Source: Fuerstiella sp. (GTDB lineage: Bacteria > Planctomycetota > Planctomycetia > Planctomycetales > Planctomycetaceae). From it: a stretch of DNA of 64,000 bases. The notes under the pieces are model-generated. The model did not search any database. It saw nothing but the letters and a program-made list of their open reading frames with translations, and was not told where the DNA came from. The stretch's first letter is position 1. Each line of letters opens with the position of its first letter. Positions 1 to 9,639 of this stretch are shown piece by piece. Position numbers and translations under genes: made by a program. The stretch is taken from the NCBI GenBank assembly GCA_029941865.1, contig JAPYTO010000001.1, positions 20,741 to 84,740 on the forward strand. Direction: 5' to 3'.

Positions 1-1097
1 TTGCTGGCAAGTCCGCGCCGCCACCTGAACCGCATGGCCCGCCAGATCCGCCTGCGTTAATCGCCAGAGAGACCAGATTCCTTGGTTCGGCGAAGTGTGG
101 AGAATGCCACGACAAGCAATTCCAGCACTATTTAACCAGTGGCCATTCAAAAACGTTGTCGTCCACACGCGATTTTCCGTTCCGTGATCGATTCGAGGGT
201 ATGACGTTTGCCGATGCAGAACGCCAAAAGACGTTTCACTATTTCCCGGAAGACGTCGGCATGGAAGTGGTGGTTCCAGGGCTGTTTGGTGGAGACCGAT
301 TTCCTCTGCAATTCGCGTTTGGATCAGGAGAACACGCAATTACGTTTGTGACGCTGACTCCGGATGGCACGGAGGTGCCGGCAGGAATTGAACACCGTGT
401 TTCGTGGTTCACTGGCCAGGACCAGGCTGGTCTCACTCCTGGCCAACTCGGCGGGCCGGCCCATCAGGACATCGAATATTTCGGCCGCGTTATTCGAGGA
501 GAGACTCTGGAGCGTTGCTTCGAATGCCATACCACTTCGGGGAGGATTGAAGGTGACCATCTGGTCGACCTCATTCCGAATGTCGGCTGCGAAAGCTGCC
601 ATACCGACAGTGCCCCCCACGCGGCTTTGATGCAGGATAGGAATCCGGCTGATGCTGACGCCGGTTTTGAACAACGACCATGGCGTACCACGGACCAAAT
701 ACAGATATGTGCTCGATGTCATCGCGGCGAGGACTCAGTCAGGAAGAGTGAGATCACGCGGGAAAATCCGAAAATCGTACGGTATCAGCCAGTCGGCCTG
801 GGGCAGTCGAAATGCTACGTCCAGTCCGGGCAACGACTGCTGTGTTCTACCTGTCATAACCCTCATCAGCATGCAGCCCGACAGGCGACCGTGCAATACG
901 AAAAAAAGTGCCTGCAATGTCATTCCGTGTCGCCGCATTCCGCGCGGTGCTCCGTGTCGCCGGATTCCGGGTGCATTTCCTGTCACATGCCTCGCGTCGA
1001 GATTCATCCGTCAATCTCGTTTCACGATCATTGGATCCGAGTACGGAACGACACCGATCCTCCTGCCGTCCAGGGTGAGACTGATGTCAGACAATAA
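1..1097 (+). CDS. Multihaem c-type cytochrome, 5' end outside the window
   Basis: The reading frame is open from the left edge (codons begin at base 3), so the start lies upstream; an internal TTG at 156 is not the start because a CGECH haem motif is encoded at 96-110. The visible part has seven CXXCH motifs: CGECH, CFECH, CESCH, CARCH, CSTCH, CLQCH and CISCH. Such proteins are exported and carry covalently bound haems for electron transfer in the periplasm. No catalytic domain is visible in this part, so the electron donor and acceptor are unknown. The stop overlaps the start of the next gene by 14 bp, which implies co-transcription and perhaps translational coupling. The spacing of the motifs resembles cytochrome c3/c554-like decaheme relatives, but I cannot assign a subfamily. 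The haem-protein call is firm; the role is not. Confidence 0.85.
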   Translation, partial: AGKSAPPPEPHGPPDPPALIARETRFLGSAKCGECHDKQFQHYLTSGHSKTLSSTRDFPFRDRFEGMTFADAERQKTFHYFPEDVGMEVVVPGLFGGDRFPLQFAFGSGEHAITFVTLTPDGTEVPAGIEHRVSWFTGQDQAGLTPGQLGGPAHQDIEYFGRVIRGETLERCFECHTTSGRIEGDHLVDLIPNVGCESCHTDSAPHAALMQDRNPADADAGFEQRPWRTTDQIQICARCHRGEDSVRKSEITRENPKIVRYQPVGLGQSKCYVQSGQRLLCSTCHNPHQHAARQATVQYEKKCLQCHSVSPHSARCSVSPDSGCISCHMPRVEIHPSISFHDHWIRVRNDTDPPAVQGETDVRQ

Positions 1098-2943
1098 CCG
1101 GAATCGAAAACGCAAGTCCGCGATCGAGTGTCAGGCATCGTCACCAACGCAGCGGCCTGCCGTTGGGAGGTCGAATCGCCGGATATGGTATTTTCGAATT
1201 GGGGCACTGGTGTTGCCGATAGCCCTCATTCTGTTCGTAGAGACACTGCTCGTCTCGTTTGACATCGGCAACGACCTGGGCCTCTTCGTAAAGGTGCCAG
1301 GAGCCCCCAAAATACTTGACTATCAGGTCAATCCGCGGGCGGAGGAGAGCTACTTTTCGGGGCGCAAACTGGCTGGACCGGAGCCGAAGCGATTCGACCT
1401 TCCACGGCCTGATGGCGTTTATCGGATTGTCGTTGTCGGGGGCTCAACAGTGCTGGGATTCCCCTATCCGCCCGAACTTTCGTTTCCACGGCAAGTGGAG
1501 GTCTTGCTGAACCAGCAGAGCTCGCCCGAAAGATTCGAGATCATCAATGTTGGAATGGTCGCCATCAATAGTTTCAGTGTGGCAGACGTTGTCAAACAGT
1601 CCGTTGTGATGCAACCCGATCTGATCATCGTGCACACCGGCCACAACGAGTTTTACGGGCCGGAGGGAGTTGCGTCCACAACCGCGACAGCGCTAAAGTC
1701 TCAGTCTTCGCTGGCTGCAAAGGTCCGGCGACTGCGCCTATTCCAACTGATTGCCTCCGGATTTGTCGATGAGCCATCCGACCAGAAAGATTTGATGGCA
1801 GAGCTGCCTGCGAGCGTGACCATTCCGCGAGATGGGCCTGCCTTTAAGCGGGCAGAACAGTACTATCGAGAAAACCTGGAGCGGATCGTCGCCACGGCAT
1901 CCTCCGCGAAAATTCCGATCGTACTTACGACGGTGGCGTCAAATTTGAGCGGTCATTCTCCAGTTAGTTTTCATCTACCGGAACAACTCGCTGCCGACGA
2001 ATTGAAACACTGGAGGGCGTTTTTCGACCGGGGACGGCAGCTCACAGTGGAGAAACTGTGGCAGGAGGCGCATGACCAACTCAAACAAGCTGAGGCGATT
2101 TCGAACGATTCCTCGCTATTGCATTTCCGCATGGGGCAATGCCTGGAAGCATTGGAGCAATATCCGGAATCGCGAAAGGAGTTTGAGCTGGCCCGAGACC
2201 TTGATGGCTGCCGATTTCGGGCTCCCGGCTCGTTCCGCGGGATCGTTCGCGACGTGGCGACGCAGACAGCTCAGTCCAACGTTTTCTTTTTCGATTCCGC
2301 CGAACAGTTGGCCGTCGAAGCTGGTCCCGCGGCGCTTGGGTCCAACTTCTTTCTCGAGCACGTCCACTACAATCTTGATGGTCACCGGCGGCTGGCCATC
2401 ATTCTGAGTCGCTTTGTCCAGCAGCAGGTCTTGCAACGACGGTGGAATGTCGCCGCAGTCCCGACGGACCTGGGACTTGACCAGCTGCTGGGACTGCTGC
2501 CGGAAGACCGCGTATCAGGGCAGTCCTATGCGCTAAAGGTAATGAACGTCTTTCCGATGACGAAAACATTTGACGTCAACGTACATCGGGACGCGATTGT
2601 CGTGAAAATCCAGCGGGAACTCAGCATGTTGGACACGGAACAGCAACAGATCTTTGCGAGTCTTTCGCTGGATGACATGGCCTCCCGGCTCGCGGCAGCG
2701 CTCGCGGACTGTTTTCGCGACAAACGACAATTCACTCGGGAGTTGTTCTATCGCCGCTGCGATCAAATCCGCCGACCATGGGAGTCCGACGTCGCCTTTC
2801 GCCTCGCCCGCTGTCTGGCCGAATCAGACGACCATCTGAATGAGGCAATTGAGCGTTGTCGGCGGACACTGCAGTTGAACCCGCAACTCGCTGCGGCAGA
2901 AAAACTATTGACGCAATTGACGGCAGGCTTGCCACAGGAATGA
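1084..2943 (+). CDS. Membrane-anchored SGNH/GDSL-like hydrolase with TPR segments
   Basis: Start chosen at ATG 1084, overlapping the cytochrome stop; a longer frame back to 652 would be antisense-free but lies inside the cytochrome gene. The protein has about 619 residues: a basic N-terminus, one hydrophobic anchor at about residues 38-57, then an SGNH fold. Block I is GGSTVLG (Ser about 121), block III reads HTGHNEFYG in place of GxND, and the C-terminal His is in VHYNLDGHRRL. A TPR-like stretch (LHFRMGQCLEALEQYPES) lies between the hydrolase blocks and another helical repeat ends the protein (LARCLAESDDHLNEAI). The family acts on acyl esters of envelope polymers or glycans; the substrate here is unknown. 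The overlap with a multihaem cytochrome gene suggests a shared envelope function. The fold call is fairly safe; the activity is inferred. Confidence 0.75.
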   Translation: MSDNNRNRKRKSAIECQASSPTQRPAVGRSNRRIWYFRIGALVLPIALILFVETLLVSFDIGNDLGLFVKVPGAPKILDYQVNPRAEESYFSGRKLAGPEPKRFDLPRPDGVYRIVVVGGSTVLGFPYPPELSFPRQVEVLLNQQSSPERFEIINVGMVAINSFSVADVVKQSVVMQPDLIIVHTGHNEFYGPEGVASTTATALKSQSSLAAKVRRLRLFQLIASGFVDEPSDQKDLMAELPASVTIPRDGPAFKRAEQYYRENLERIVATASSAKIPIVLTTVASNLSGHSPVSFHLPEQLAADELKHWRAFFDRGRQLTVEKLWQEAHDQLKQAEAISNDSSLLHFRMGQCLEALEQYPESRKEFELARDLDGCRFRAPGSFRGIVRDVATQTAQSNVFFFDSAEQLAVEAGPAALGSNFFLEHVHYNLDGHRRLAIILSRFVQQQVLQRRWNVAAVPTDLGLDQLLGLLPEDRVSGQSYALKVMNVFPMTKTFDVNVHRDAIVVKIQRELSMLDTEQQQIFASLSLDDMASRLAAALADCFRDKRQFTRELFYRRCDQIRRPWESDVAFRLARCLAESDDHLNEAIERCRRTLQLNPQLAAAEKLLTQLTAGLPQE

Positions 2944-3610
2944 CATCAGAATGAACGCCTGTGGAATTCCGTCGCGATCAGAACCTCGTGCCGCCGCTGG
3001 CCCACTGAAAGAAGTGGCCGCAGCGAGTTGGTTGCTCTCACCGGCCAATCTACATACAGGGGGGGGACTGGCCTGATGCACCGCTAAGAAATATGAGACA
3101 CGGCATTGTTGCGCTGCGGCTGGCCTCGGAGAGGCCGAAGCACGTAGCCGTGGGCTTCCAGCCCAGGGAACGGATACGACATTAACAGGAGGCCGTGAAA
3201 CGGCCAAAGCCATTCTGTTCCGCAAACGATAACCCCGGTCGCCGTTTCACGGCGAACGAATCCATTCCCCACGCAAACCATGGGCCGAAGCCCATGGCTA
3301 TGTGCTGCCGCCACTCCGTGGCGAGTCACAGACTTCTGTCCACAGCGCGCAACAGGTTTCCGTCTTCCCCGCAAGCCCAATTTTCCCGTTCTTCGCTCTG
3401 TGCATCACGCCTGGGGGGGGGGGACCCCTGAGGAATTGTTTCGCCCCCCCCTAGTGTCGTTTTCTTGTGAGCGTGGTTTTTTTCGGTAGCACGACCGAGG
3501 TTTTCCTGAAAAATTCGTATTTGGCTTGATTATCGACGGGTTTCTTAAGAGCATATGTGAAGCGATAGACCCAGACCGTTTTCTTTACACATGCCAAGGG
3601 GAGTCTGCTT
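2944..3610 (+). other. 667-bp intergenic region with palindromes and G/C tracts
   Basis: No convincing coding sequence. It holds a G8 run (3059-3066), six short perfect palindromes with 3-4 nt loops (3122-3323, listed separately), a G11 run (3413-3423) and a C8 run (3444-3451) that could pair with the G11 tract. The last 120 bp before 3611 should contain the promoter of the DUF1559 gene, but I see no convincing -35/-10 pair. Confidence 0.7.
3122..3323. repeat. Cluster of six palindromic hairpins in mirror arrangement
   Basis: Six perfect stems with tiny loops: 3122-3136 (GGCCTC-GGA-GAGGCC), 3151-3165 (TGGGCT-TCC-AGCCCA), 3191-3205 (GGCCGT-GAA-ACGGCC), 3239-3255 (TCGCCGT-TTC-ACGGCGA), 3278-3297 (CCATGGGC-CGAA-GCCCATGG) and 3309-3323 (CGCCAC-TCC-GTGGCG). 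The last three are, on the opposite strand, degenerate copies of the first three, including the linker GCACGTAGCC versus GCACATAGCC. The order is thus A-B-C-C'-B'-A'. Stem bases differ between copies but pairing is kept. This resembles REP/BIME-like palindromic repeat units; whether it is dispersed in the genome cannot be seen here. Confidence 0.75.
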
Positions 3611-4675
3611 ATGAACTTTTTTACACTACGTCGTCGTCGTCGTCGGGCCTTTACGCTCATCGAACTGCTTGTCGTAATTGCAATTATAGCGATTCTAATT
3701 GCGTTACTGCTGCCTGCAGTGCAACAGGCACGTGAGGCAGCTCGACGGACACAATGCAAAAACAACTTGAAGCAGATCGGCGTGGCCCTGCACAATTACC
3801 ATGATGTGCATTCTATGTTTCCGCAGGCAAAAGTCGTTGGCGATATGAATTACAACGGATGTCCAGGATGGATTGAAGGTTCAGGATTCAGCTGGCGAGT
3901 GATGATCCTTCCGATGATCGAACAGGCACCGCTTTTCAATGCAAATACTGACTTTGACGTGGGCATTTCGACCTGCGGACCGTTTCGCCCTGGTGCCGCC
4001 CGACGGCTGACGTTACTCAGAACAACGATGCCCGCTTTTCTCTGCCCAAGCGATGCCACCCTCTTTTTTCGAACTGAAAAACCAACAAATTACCCCGGTA
4101 TCGCAGGTTCGAGAGGTGAACGTATTACAGGCCAAAGTGTCAATACAAGCGCCCACCATTGGAAAGCTCTCCAGGCAAATCAGGGAATGATGTCGTGGCG
4201 GGGCACTAGTTTTCGAGACGTCGTGGACGGGACGAGTAACACCGCGATGGTGGGAGAAGTTCATCGCGGCGTGCTGTTCAACCGTTACAGTGGCGGGCCC
4301 AGCAACGTTACCGGTCAGCGATGCAAATGGTGGGCTGCCGAATCCGGCTTCTGCGGTGCCGACACTTGGCGTTCGCCAAATGCCGCCAACCCCACCAAAG
4401 GCAACAACAAAGGTCAGACGGCCCCTCAGAACGGCACGGCCAATGACGATGCCTGTACAGGCGGCAGCGGTCCTTGCGCCGATCAGGTGTCCTGGGTTGA
4501 CGACCTGGCAAACAACACGCCTGGGAATCGAGGTGTGTCAAGTGCACATACGGGCGGTGCTCAGATTTTGTTCGGTGACGGTAGTGTCCACTTCGTTAAC
4601 GACAGCATGGACACGGGTGTGTGGAGGGGCGCTGGCACCATGAATGGTGGTGAAACCGACAATATACAGTTCTAA
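3611..4675 (+). CDS. DUF1559 prepilin-like (type II pseudopilin) protein
   Basis: 354 residues, ATG preceded by AAGGGGAG about 8 nt upstream. A very basic leader (a run of Arg codons) is followed by the prepilin peptidase site and hydrophobic helix: [20 protein letters not shown], then [20 protein letters not shown]. The C-terminus carries the DUF1559 H-X9-DG-type signature ([18 protein letters not shown]). The family is hugely expanded in planctomycetes; members are processed by a prepilin peptidase and thought to be exported to the cell surface by a type II/IV pilus-like machine. No pilus genes are nearby. A clean intrinsic terminator follows, so it is probably a single-gene transcript. The family call is very safe, the role unknown. 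Confidence 0.95.
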   Translation: MNFFTLRRRRRRAFTLIELLVVIAIIAILIALLLPAVQQAREAARRTQCKNNLKQIGVALHNYHDVHSMFPQAKVVGDMNYNGCPGWIEGSGFSWRVMILPMIEQAPLFNANTDFDVGISTCGPFRPGAARRLTLLRTTMPAFLCPSDATLFFRTEKPTNYPGIAGSRGERITGQSVNTSAHHWKALQANQGMMSWRGTSFRDVVDGTSNTAMVGEVHRGVLFNRYSGGPSNVTGQRCKWWAAESGFCGADTWRSPNAANPTKGNNKGQTAPQNGTANDDACTGGSGPCADQVSWVDDLANNTPGNRGVSSAHTGGAQILFGDGSVHFVNDSMDTGVWRGAGTMNGGETDNIQF

Positions 4676-4710
4676 GTAACACTTCAGTTGTTTAGACGCG
4701 AGTATTTCGA

Positions 4711-4745
4711 GACCCGGTGTCTGCGGACACTGGGTCTTTGTATTT
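4711..4745 (+). terminator. Rho-independent terminator of the DUF1559 gene
   Basis: An 11-bp stem GACCCGGTGTC / GACACTGGGTC with one G-U pair encloses a TGCG loop (4711-4736) and is followed by TTTGTATTT. It lies 36 bp after the DUF1559 stop. Confidence 0.85.
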
Positions 4746-4801
4746 GACGTGTATTCTCCTGTTGGTGACATGATAAGAATAAATGGTTTTCGCCCGGTTC
4801 C

Positions 4802-6568
4802 ATGCTAATGAGTTTCGTCACACGGGTCCCGGAAACTGGTGTACGGCCCCGACGACTGGGGGCGATTGGGCACCAAATTATTCTAACCGCCATCGGATTG
4901 ACTCATTCGACTGCACTTCTTCACCCGGTTGAGGCTGCGCTCCCGGCCACTCAAAACGCTACAACGTTTGTAAACGCAACAGACGAATCCCGGATTCAAT
5001 TCGTCCACAATTCGCCAGCCACTCAGGACCGACATACTCATTTGGCATTCGGCTCCGGCATCGGCTGGGTGGACTTCGACCACGACGACCTGCCGGACCT
5101 CTATGCTGCCCAGGGAGTTGCGTTCAAGCCAAAACGCTCTCCCAACCCTAACCTGGCATCAGACTGTCTCTATCGCAATCTGGGGGACGGTCGGTTCGAG
5201 GACATCAGCAAAGTCTGCGGACTTAACGACAATGATTATTCAATGGGGCTCTCAGTCGGAGACTTCGACAACGACGGTTTCCAGGATATTCATGTCACAA
5301 ACTTCGGACGTAATCGACTCCTCAGCAATAACGGTGACGGAACCTTCACCGAAATTGCCGCGGCCTCGGGTGTTGCTGACACAGACTTCGGGGCGTCTTG
5401 TACGTGGGTCGACCTGAATGACGATGGCAGCCTGGATCTGTTTGTAGTCAACTACGTAAAACTCGATGCGAACGACTACGAATTGTGCACACTCGAGTAC
5501 AAAGGTAAACGTCACGGCATCACCTGTCATCCTCGTTCTCTCTTGCCGACTCGTGACGTTTTGTTTCGCAGTCACGGTGACGGACAGTTTTCTGATGCGA
5601 CCTTACAGGCGGGTATGCAGCGGAGTCCGGCGGCACAAGGACTGGGTGTCCTCGCGACCGACCTCGATGCTGACGGTGACATCGATGTATATGTCGCCAA
5701 CGATTCGGTCGCCAACGATCTGTGGATCAACCAGGGGGACGGCCAACTGAGAAACGAAGCCATGTTGTCGGGGACCGCGTTCAACCGTGCCGGACGACGC
5801 GAAGCCGGCATGGGCGCGGTCGTCGGTGACGTCGACGGGGACGGACTCCCGGATCTGTTTGTGACGAATTACTACGGCGAGACGAACACACTCTACCGGA
5901 ACGAGGCCGCAGGTCTGTTTCTGGACGTCACCGATGAATTTGGTTTGGGAAGTTCGAGCCGATTGAAACTGGGCTTTGGTACGTCATTATTCGATTTCGA
6001 CAATGACGGTTGGCTGGACCTGTTCGTCGCCAATGGACACGTGCATGACCGACGCGAAATCAATGGTCGGGATGAGCCGTTCGCGCAACGTCCGCAATTG
6101 TTCAAGAATCACGGCGGGCGGCGTTTCACGGACGTCTCAGATTCCGGCGGTTTGTATTTTCAACGCCACGTTGTGGGTCGAAGCTGTGCAGTAGCGGACT
6201 ACGACCGCGACGGGTGGCAGGATCTGGCTGTCGGGCACCTCAATTCAAGCTTAGTGCTGTTGCACAATCAGACGCACGATACGCAGATGAATAGTTTGCG
6301 AATAGAACTGGTTGGCGTCCGGTCCAACCGCAGTGCGATTGGTGCGGTCGTCAATGTTCGCATTGGTGAAAATCAGCTGACACGGTTCCGCGTCGGTTCA
6401 TCCGGGTATTTATCCTGTGATGAGGGCTGCCTGACAATTGGTGTCGGAACCTTCGGGACACCAGTTGACGTCACCGTACGTTGGCCTGGTGGAGAAAGCC
6501 AAACCTATCGGTCTTTACAAACCGGACGGCGGCATGTTCTCATTCAGGGTCGCCAGCCCATGCAATAG
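4802..6568 (+). CDS. CRTAC1-type FG-GAP/VCBS repeat protein with ASPIC-UnbV domain
   Basis: 588 residues from ATG 4802 (ATG 4808 is possible). The N-terminal 45 residues contain a hydrophobic stretch that may serve as signal or anchor. Seven Ca-binding-type repeats of a beta-propeller are visible: DFDHDDLPDLY, DFDNDGFQDIH, DLNDDGSLDLF, DLDADGDIDVY, DVDGDGLPDLF, DFDNDGWLDLF and DYDRDGWQDLA. The C-terminal 90 residues are an ASPIC/UnbV domain (SNRSAIGAVVNVRIG, TVRWPGGESQTY). Proteins of this type are exported and are thought to bind ligands or partners on the cell surface; no enzymatic role is established. The next gene, 92 bp downstream, encodes a longer paralogue, so the two may form an operon. 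Confidence 0.9.
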   Translation: MLMSFVTRVPETGVRPRRLGAIGHQIILTAIGLTHSTALLHPVEAALPATQNATTFVNATDESRIQFVHNSPATQDRHTHLAFGSGIGWVDFDHDDLPDLYAAQGVAFKPKRSPNPNLASDCLYRNLGDGRFEDISKVCGLNDNDYSMGLSVGDFDNDGFQDIHVTNFGRNRLLSNNGDGTFTEIAAASGVADTDFGASCTWVDLNDDGSLDLFVVNYVKLDANDYELCTLEYKGKRHGITCHPRSLLPTRDVLFRSHGDGQFSDATLQAGMQRSPAAQGLGVLATDLDADGDIDVYVANDSVANDLWINQGDGQLRNEAMLSGTAFNRAGRREAGMGAVVGDVDGDGLPDLFVTNYYGETNTLYRNEAAGLFLDVTDEFGLGSSSRLKLGFGTSLFDFDNDGWLDLFVANGHVHDRREINGRDEPFAQRPQLFKNHGGRRFTDVSDSGGLYFQRHVVGRSCAVADYDRDGWQDLAVGHLNSSLVLLHNQTHDTQMNSLRIELVGVRSNRSAIGAVVNVRIGENQLTRFRVGSSGYLSCDEGCLTIGVGTFGTPVDVTVRWPGGESQTYRSLQTGRRHVLIQGRQPMQ

Positions 6569-6660
6569 AAGCGTGACTTCATCACCGAATCTTCATGTGT
6601 TCGCAGCCGGTCAACGCACGCGTGAGTTCCGAAAACGTTCGCTCTTGAATTCGCCCACAA

Positions 6661-9639
6661 ATGTCAAAGATGCATTTCTCGCTTCAATCACTTTTCCGGG
6701 GGCGTATTGCGTTTGTCATTACGCTCTCGTCTGTCGCAGCCGGCTTGTTCTGGGTCTGGAGCCAGCGACCAGACACCGATGCACTAGCAGGCCAGGTGTA
6801 TGACGCGATTCAGAAAGGAGATTTCGATTCAGCGCGGCAGACACTCCGCGAACTGCATCAATACGACCCAGAGGACGCTGACGTAATCGAGTGGCTGGCC
6901 GAGGTATGCCTCAATGCCGGAGACGAAGCAGCGGCCATCGATTGGTTGGAGAAGATTCCTGACACATTCCCGCAAAGAGCGGTCAAAGGGGCCTTTCGCG
7001 GCGCTCAACTCTCCATGAAATCGCACCAGGCTGCCAGGACTCGTCTATGTCTTGATCGCTGTCTGCGATTGGCCCCCGATCACGAACCGGCGCGACGTTT
7101 GCTGATTCACCTGGAATTGATTCTGACACGGTGGGAAGCGATGCTTGCTCAGATTGCTGAGCTGGACCGGCGCGGGCAGGCAACGCCGGCGGATGTGGCT
7201 TTGTTTTGTGTCGGAAGGAATTTCTACTGGGAGGACGATTCGCATTTTGAGTGGTTGGAGGCTTGCGTTGAGAATACACCGGAAGACTGTCTGACTCGCA
7301 CCGCTCTGGCCTACTACTACAGTTCGCAAGGCCGACGTCACGACGCGTTCGCACTGTTGCACAGTTCAGACGTTCCACAAACCGGGTTCGAAAGCTGGCG
7401 CATTACCCTGGGAATGATTGAGAACCACATCGATCACGATAACTTATCGACGGCTCACGAAGGATTATCCCGAATGCCACCGGAAGCGGACACAATCCTG
7501 CGAACGTGGCTGGCGTATGCCCGGATCTTCGCCGAACAGAATGAAATCGAACTGGCAATCGTCGCCTATGACAATGCATCCCTGCTCAGTCCCCTCGATC
7601 CCGAACCTGTTTCGGCAATGTCGCGGTTGCTGACGCGCCAAAAAAAACACGACGAAGCATCTGAGTGGGCTCTCCGCGCGCAGTTAAACAGCCAATTGTG
7701 GCAGATTCTAAGCCATGCAAAACCACTCGCCCCGCAAGGGCCATCCGCAAAAACCGTGATGGAGATGGGACGCCTTTTACAGACACTCGGACGGCACAGA
7801 GAATCGATCATCTGTTTCGAATCTCTGTTCGGCCATTTTGAATTTGGAGGCGAAGCGAAGCGACTGGCGGAAATCACGCGCCAGGCCAGCAATCAACAGC
7901 GTTATCTCGAAGTTGTGAAGGTGCAGGATCTCGACTGCAGCGTTTCAGTAGCAGGCACACGAAGCGAAACAGCCCCGTGGGAGGCAACCGGAGAAAAGTC
8001 GGACGGGGCTGGTGCCGAGACAACCATCGAAATGCGGGACATTGCGGCAACGGTGGGGCTGGACTTCACATTTTTCCGTGGGGATGCCGTGGAAGACTTT
8101 CTTGCGGAAACGCTCGGTGGAGGCGTTGGAGTCATCGACTTTGACATGGACGACTGGCCCGACGTGTTCCTGACGCAGGGGACCTCGCTGCCGGTCTCGC
8201 CCCAGAGCATGTATTCCAATCGTTTATTCCGTAATGTCAACGGGACGTTGGCGGTCGATGTCACCGCCGAAACCGGCGTGACCCATGGCGGCTACGGACA
8301 AGGCTGCGCCGTCGCGGACATTAATAATGACGGGTTCCCCGATCTTTTGATATGTAATCATGGTGAAAATGTTCTTTATAACAACAACGGGGATGGAACG
8401 TTCAGTGATGTGACACGTGAATCCGGACTGCAGGGGCAGCAATGGAGCACAAGTGCGTCGTTCGCTGATTTTGATGGCGACGGAGACCTGGACTTATACA
8501 GTGTGAATTATGTTCGCATCCCGGAGGGAGACCTGAAGCGGTGTCGAACGGGAAACTACGTTGGACCGTGCCGCGTCATGGATCATCCGGCCGAGCAGGA
8601 CACCTTTTGGATCAACCAGGGCGCCGGTACGTTTCAGGATCGCACCGATTCCGTGGGAATTCAAGCAGCCGACGGCAAGGGGCTGGGAGTCATCTCGGCC
8701 GACTTTGACAATGATGGCTGGGTCGATCTGTTCGTCGGTAACGACACCACCGGGAATTTCCTGTTTAAGAATCTTGGAACCGGGACGGCACCGGCGGAAG
8801 TGGCTGAGTCCGAATGGCGTGGTTTCCAGGAGATTGGTGTGCTGGCGGGCGTTGCCTTCAATCGCGATGGCAAAGGCGAAGCCTGCATGGGTATTGCCTG
8901 CGAAGATCTCAACCATGACGGGCTGTTCGACCTTTTCGTGACAAACTACGAAAAGGAAACGAATACGTTCTATGCGAATCTGGGGAACCTGAGCTTTGCG
9001 GATCAAACGCATCGCCTGAATCTGGCCGACGCAAGTCGCCCGATGTTGGGCTGGGGAGCCCAATTCATCGATCTGGACGCCGACGGCAACCGGGACCTGT
9101 TCGTCGCCAACGGCCACTTGTACACCATACCGATGCGTTCGCAGTTGTTCCTCAATCGTTCCGGTCAGTTCACGGAAATATCCGGTCGTGCCGGTAAGTT
9201 TTTCGAAGCAAAAAGATTCGGGCGGAGCACTGCAATCTTAGATTGGAACCGCGATCTGGCGGCCGATTTGACCGTCAGTTTTCTCAAGAGCCCAGTGGCA
9301 CTGCTTACGAACAACATTCCGAACGGAAACCGGTTGTCTATTCGATTGATCGGTGTCGCATCAACTCGGAGCATCCAGGGGGCACGTCTGTCGGTAACTG
9401 CAGGTCAGCGCGTGATGCATTTTCGAAACAGTTCAGACGGTGGATACTTTGCATCAAATGAAAACGATGTGAAAATAGGACTCGGACCGCACAAGCAGAT
9501 AAAGACGCTTGAAGTGAAGTGGCCATCAGGCAGGGTTCAGACCTGGAATCACCTCCCCGCCGGCAGGAAATACGCGTTGATAGAAGGCAGACAAAGTCCC
9601 CTGGTCTTACAATCGGCTGTTGATGACGCCTTCCCATAA
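6661..9639 (+). CDS. TPR + FG-GAP/VCBS + ASPIC-UnbV protein
   Basis: 992 residues. One N-terminal hydrophobic segment (about residues 13-30) should anchor or export the protein. Residues about 40-420 are TPR-like helical repeats (for example AGDEAAAIDWLEKIPD and LQTLGRHRESIICFESL). Residues about 460-850 form an FG-GAP propeller with DFDMDDWPDVF, DINNDGFPDLL, DFDGDGDLDLY, DFDNDGWVDLF, DLNHDGLFDLF and DLDADGNRDLF. The C-terminus is an ASPIC/UnbV domain (STRSIQGARLSVTAG, EVKWPSGRVQTW). It is a paralogue of the upstream gene with an added TPR scaffold, which points to protein-protein assembly at the envelope. The stop overlaps the next TPR gene by 17 bp, so both are probably translated from one message. 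Confidence 0.9.
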   Translation: MSKMHFSLQSLFRGRIAFVITLSSVAAGLFWVWSQRPDTDALAGQVYDAIQKGDFDSARQTLRELHQYDPEDADVIEWLAEVCLNAGDEAAAIDWLEKIPDTFPQRAVKGAFRGAQLSMKSHQAARTRLCLDRCLRLAPDHEPARRLLIHLELILTRWEAMLAQIAELDRRGQATPADVALFCVGRNFYWEDDSHFEWLEACVENTPEDCLTRTALAYYYSSQGRRHDAFALLHSSDVPQTGFESWRITLGMIENHIDHDNLSTAHEGLSRMPPEADTILRTWLAYARIFAEQNEIELAIVAYDNASLLSPLDPEPVSAMSRLLTRQKKHDEASEWALRAQLNSQLWQILSHAKPLAPQGPSAKTVMEMGRLLQTLGRHRESIICFESLFGHFEFGGEAKRLAEITRQASNQQRYLEVVKVQDLDCSVSVAGTRSETAPWEATGEKSDGAGAETTIEMRDIAATVGLDFTFFRGDAVEDFLAETLGGGVGVIDFDMDDWPDVFLTQGTSLPVSPQSMYSNRLFRNVNGTLAVDVTAETGVTHGGYGQGCAVADINNDGFPDLLICNHGENVLYNNNGDGTFSDVTRESGLQGQQWSTSASFADFDGDGDLDLYSVNYVRIPEGDLKRCRTGNYVGPCRVMDHPAEQDTFWINQGAGTFQDRTDSVGIQAADGKGLGVISADFDNDGWVDLFVGNDTTGNFLFKNLGTGTAPAEVAESEWRGFQEIGVLAGVAFNRDGKGEACMGIACEDLNHDGLFDLFVTNYEKETNTFYANLGNLSFADQTHRLNLADASRPMLGWGAQFIDLDADGNRDLFVANGHLYTIPMRSQLFLNRSGQFTEISGRAGKFFEAKRFGRSTAILDWNRDLAADLTVSFLKSPVALLTNNIPNGNRLSIRLIGVASTRSIQGARLSVTAGQRVMHFRNSSDGGYFASNENDVKIGLGPHKQIKTLEVKWPSGRVQTWNHLPAGRKYALIEGRQSPLVLQSAVDDAFP

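Noticed and set aside
3641..3660. CGT triplet repeat at the start of the DUF1559 gene
   Set aside because: It encodes the Arg-rich leader usual in type II pseudopilins; variation in number may occur but there is no sign of phase variation.
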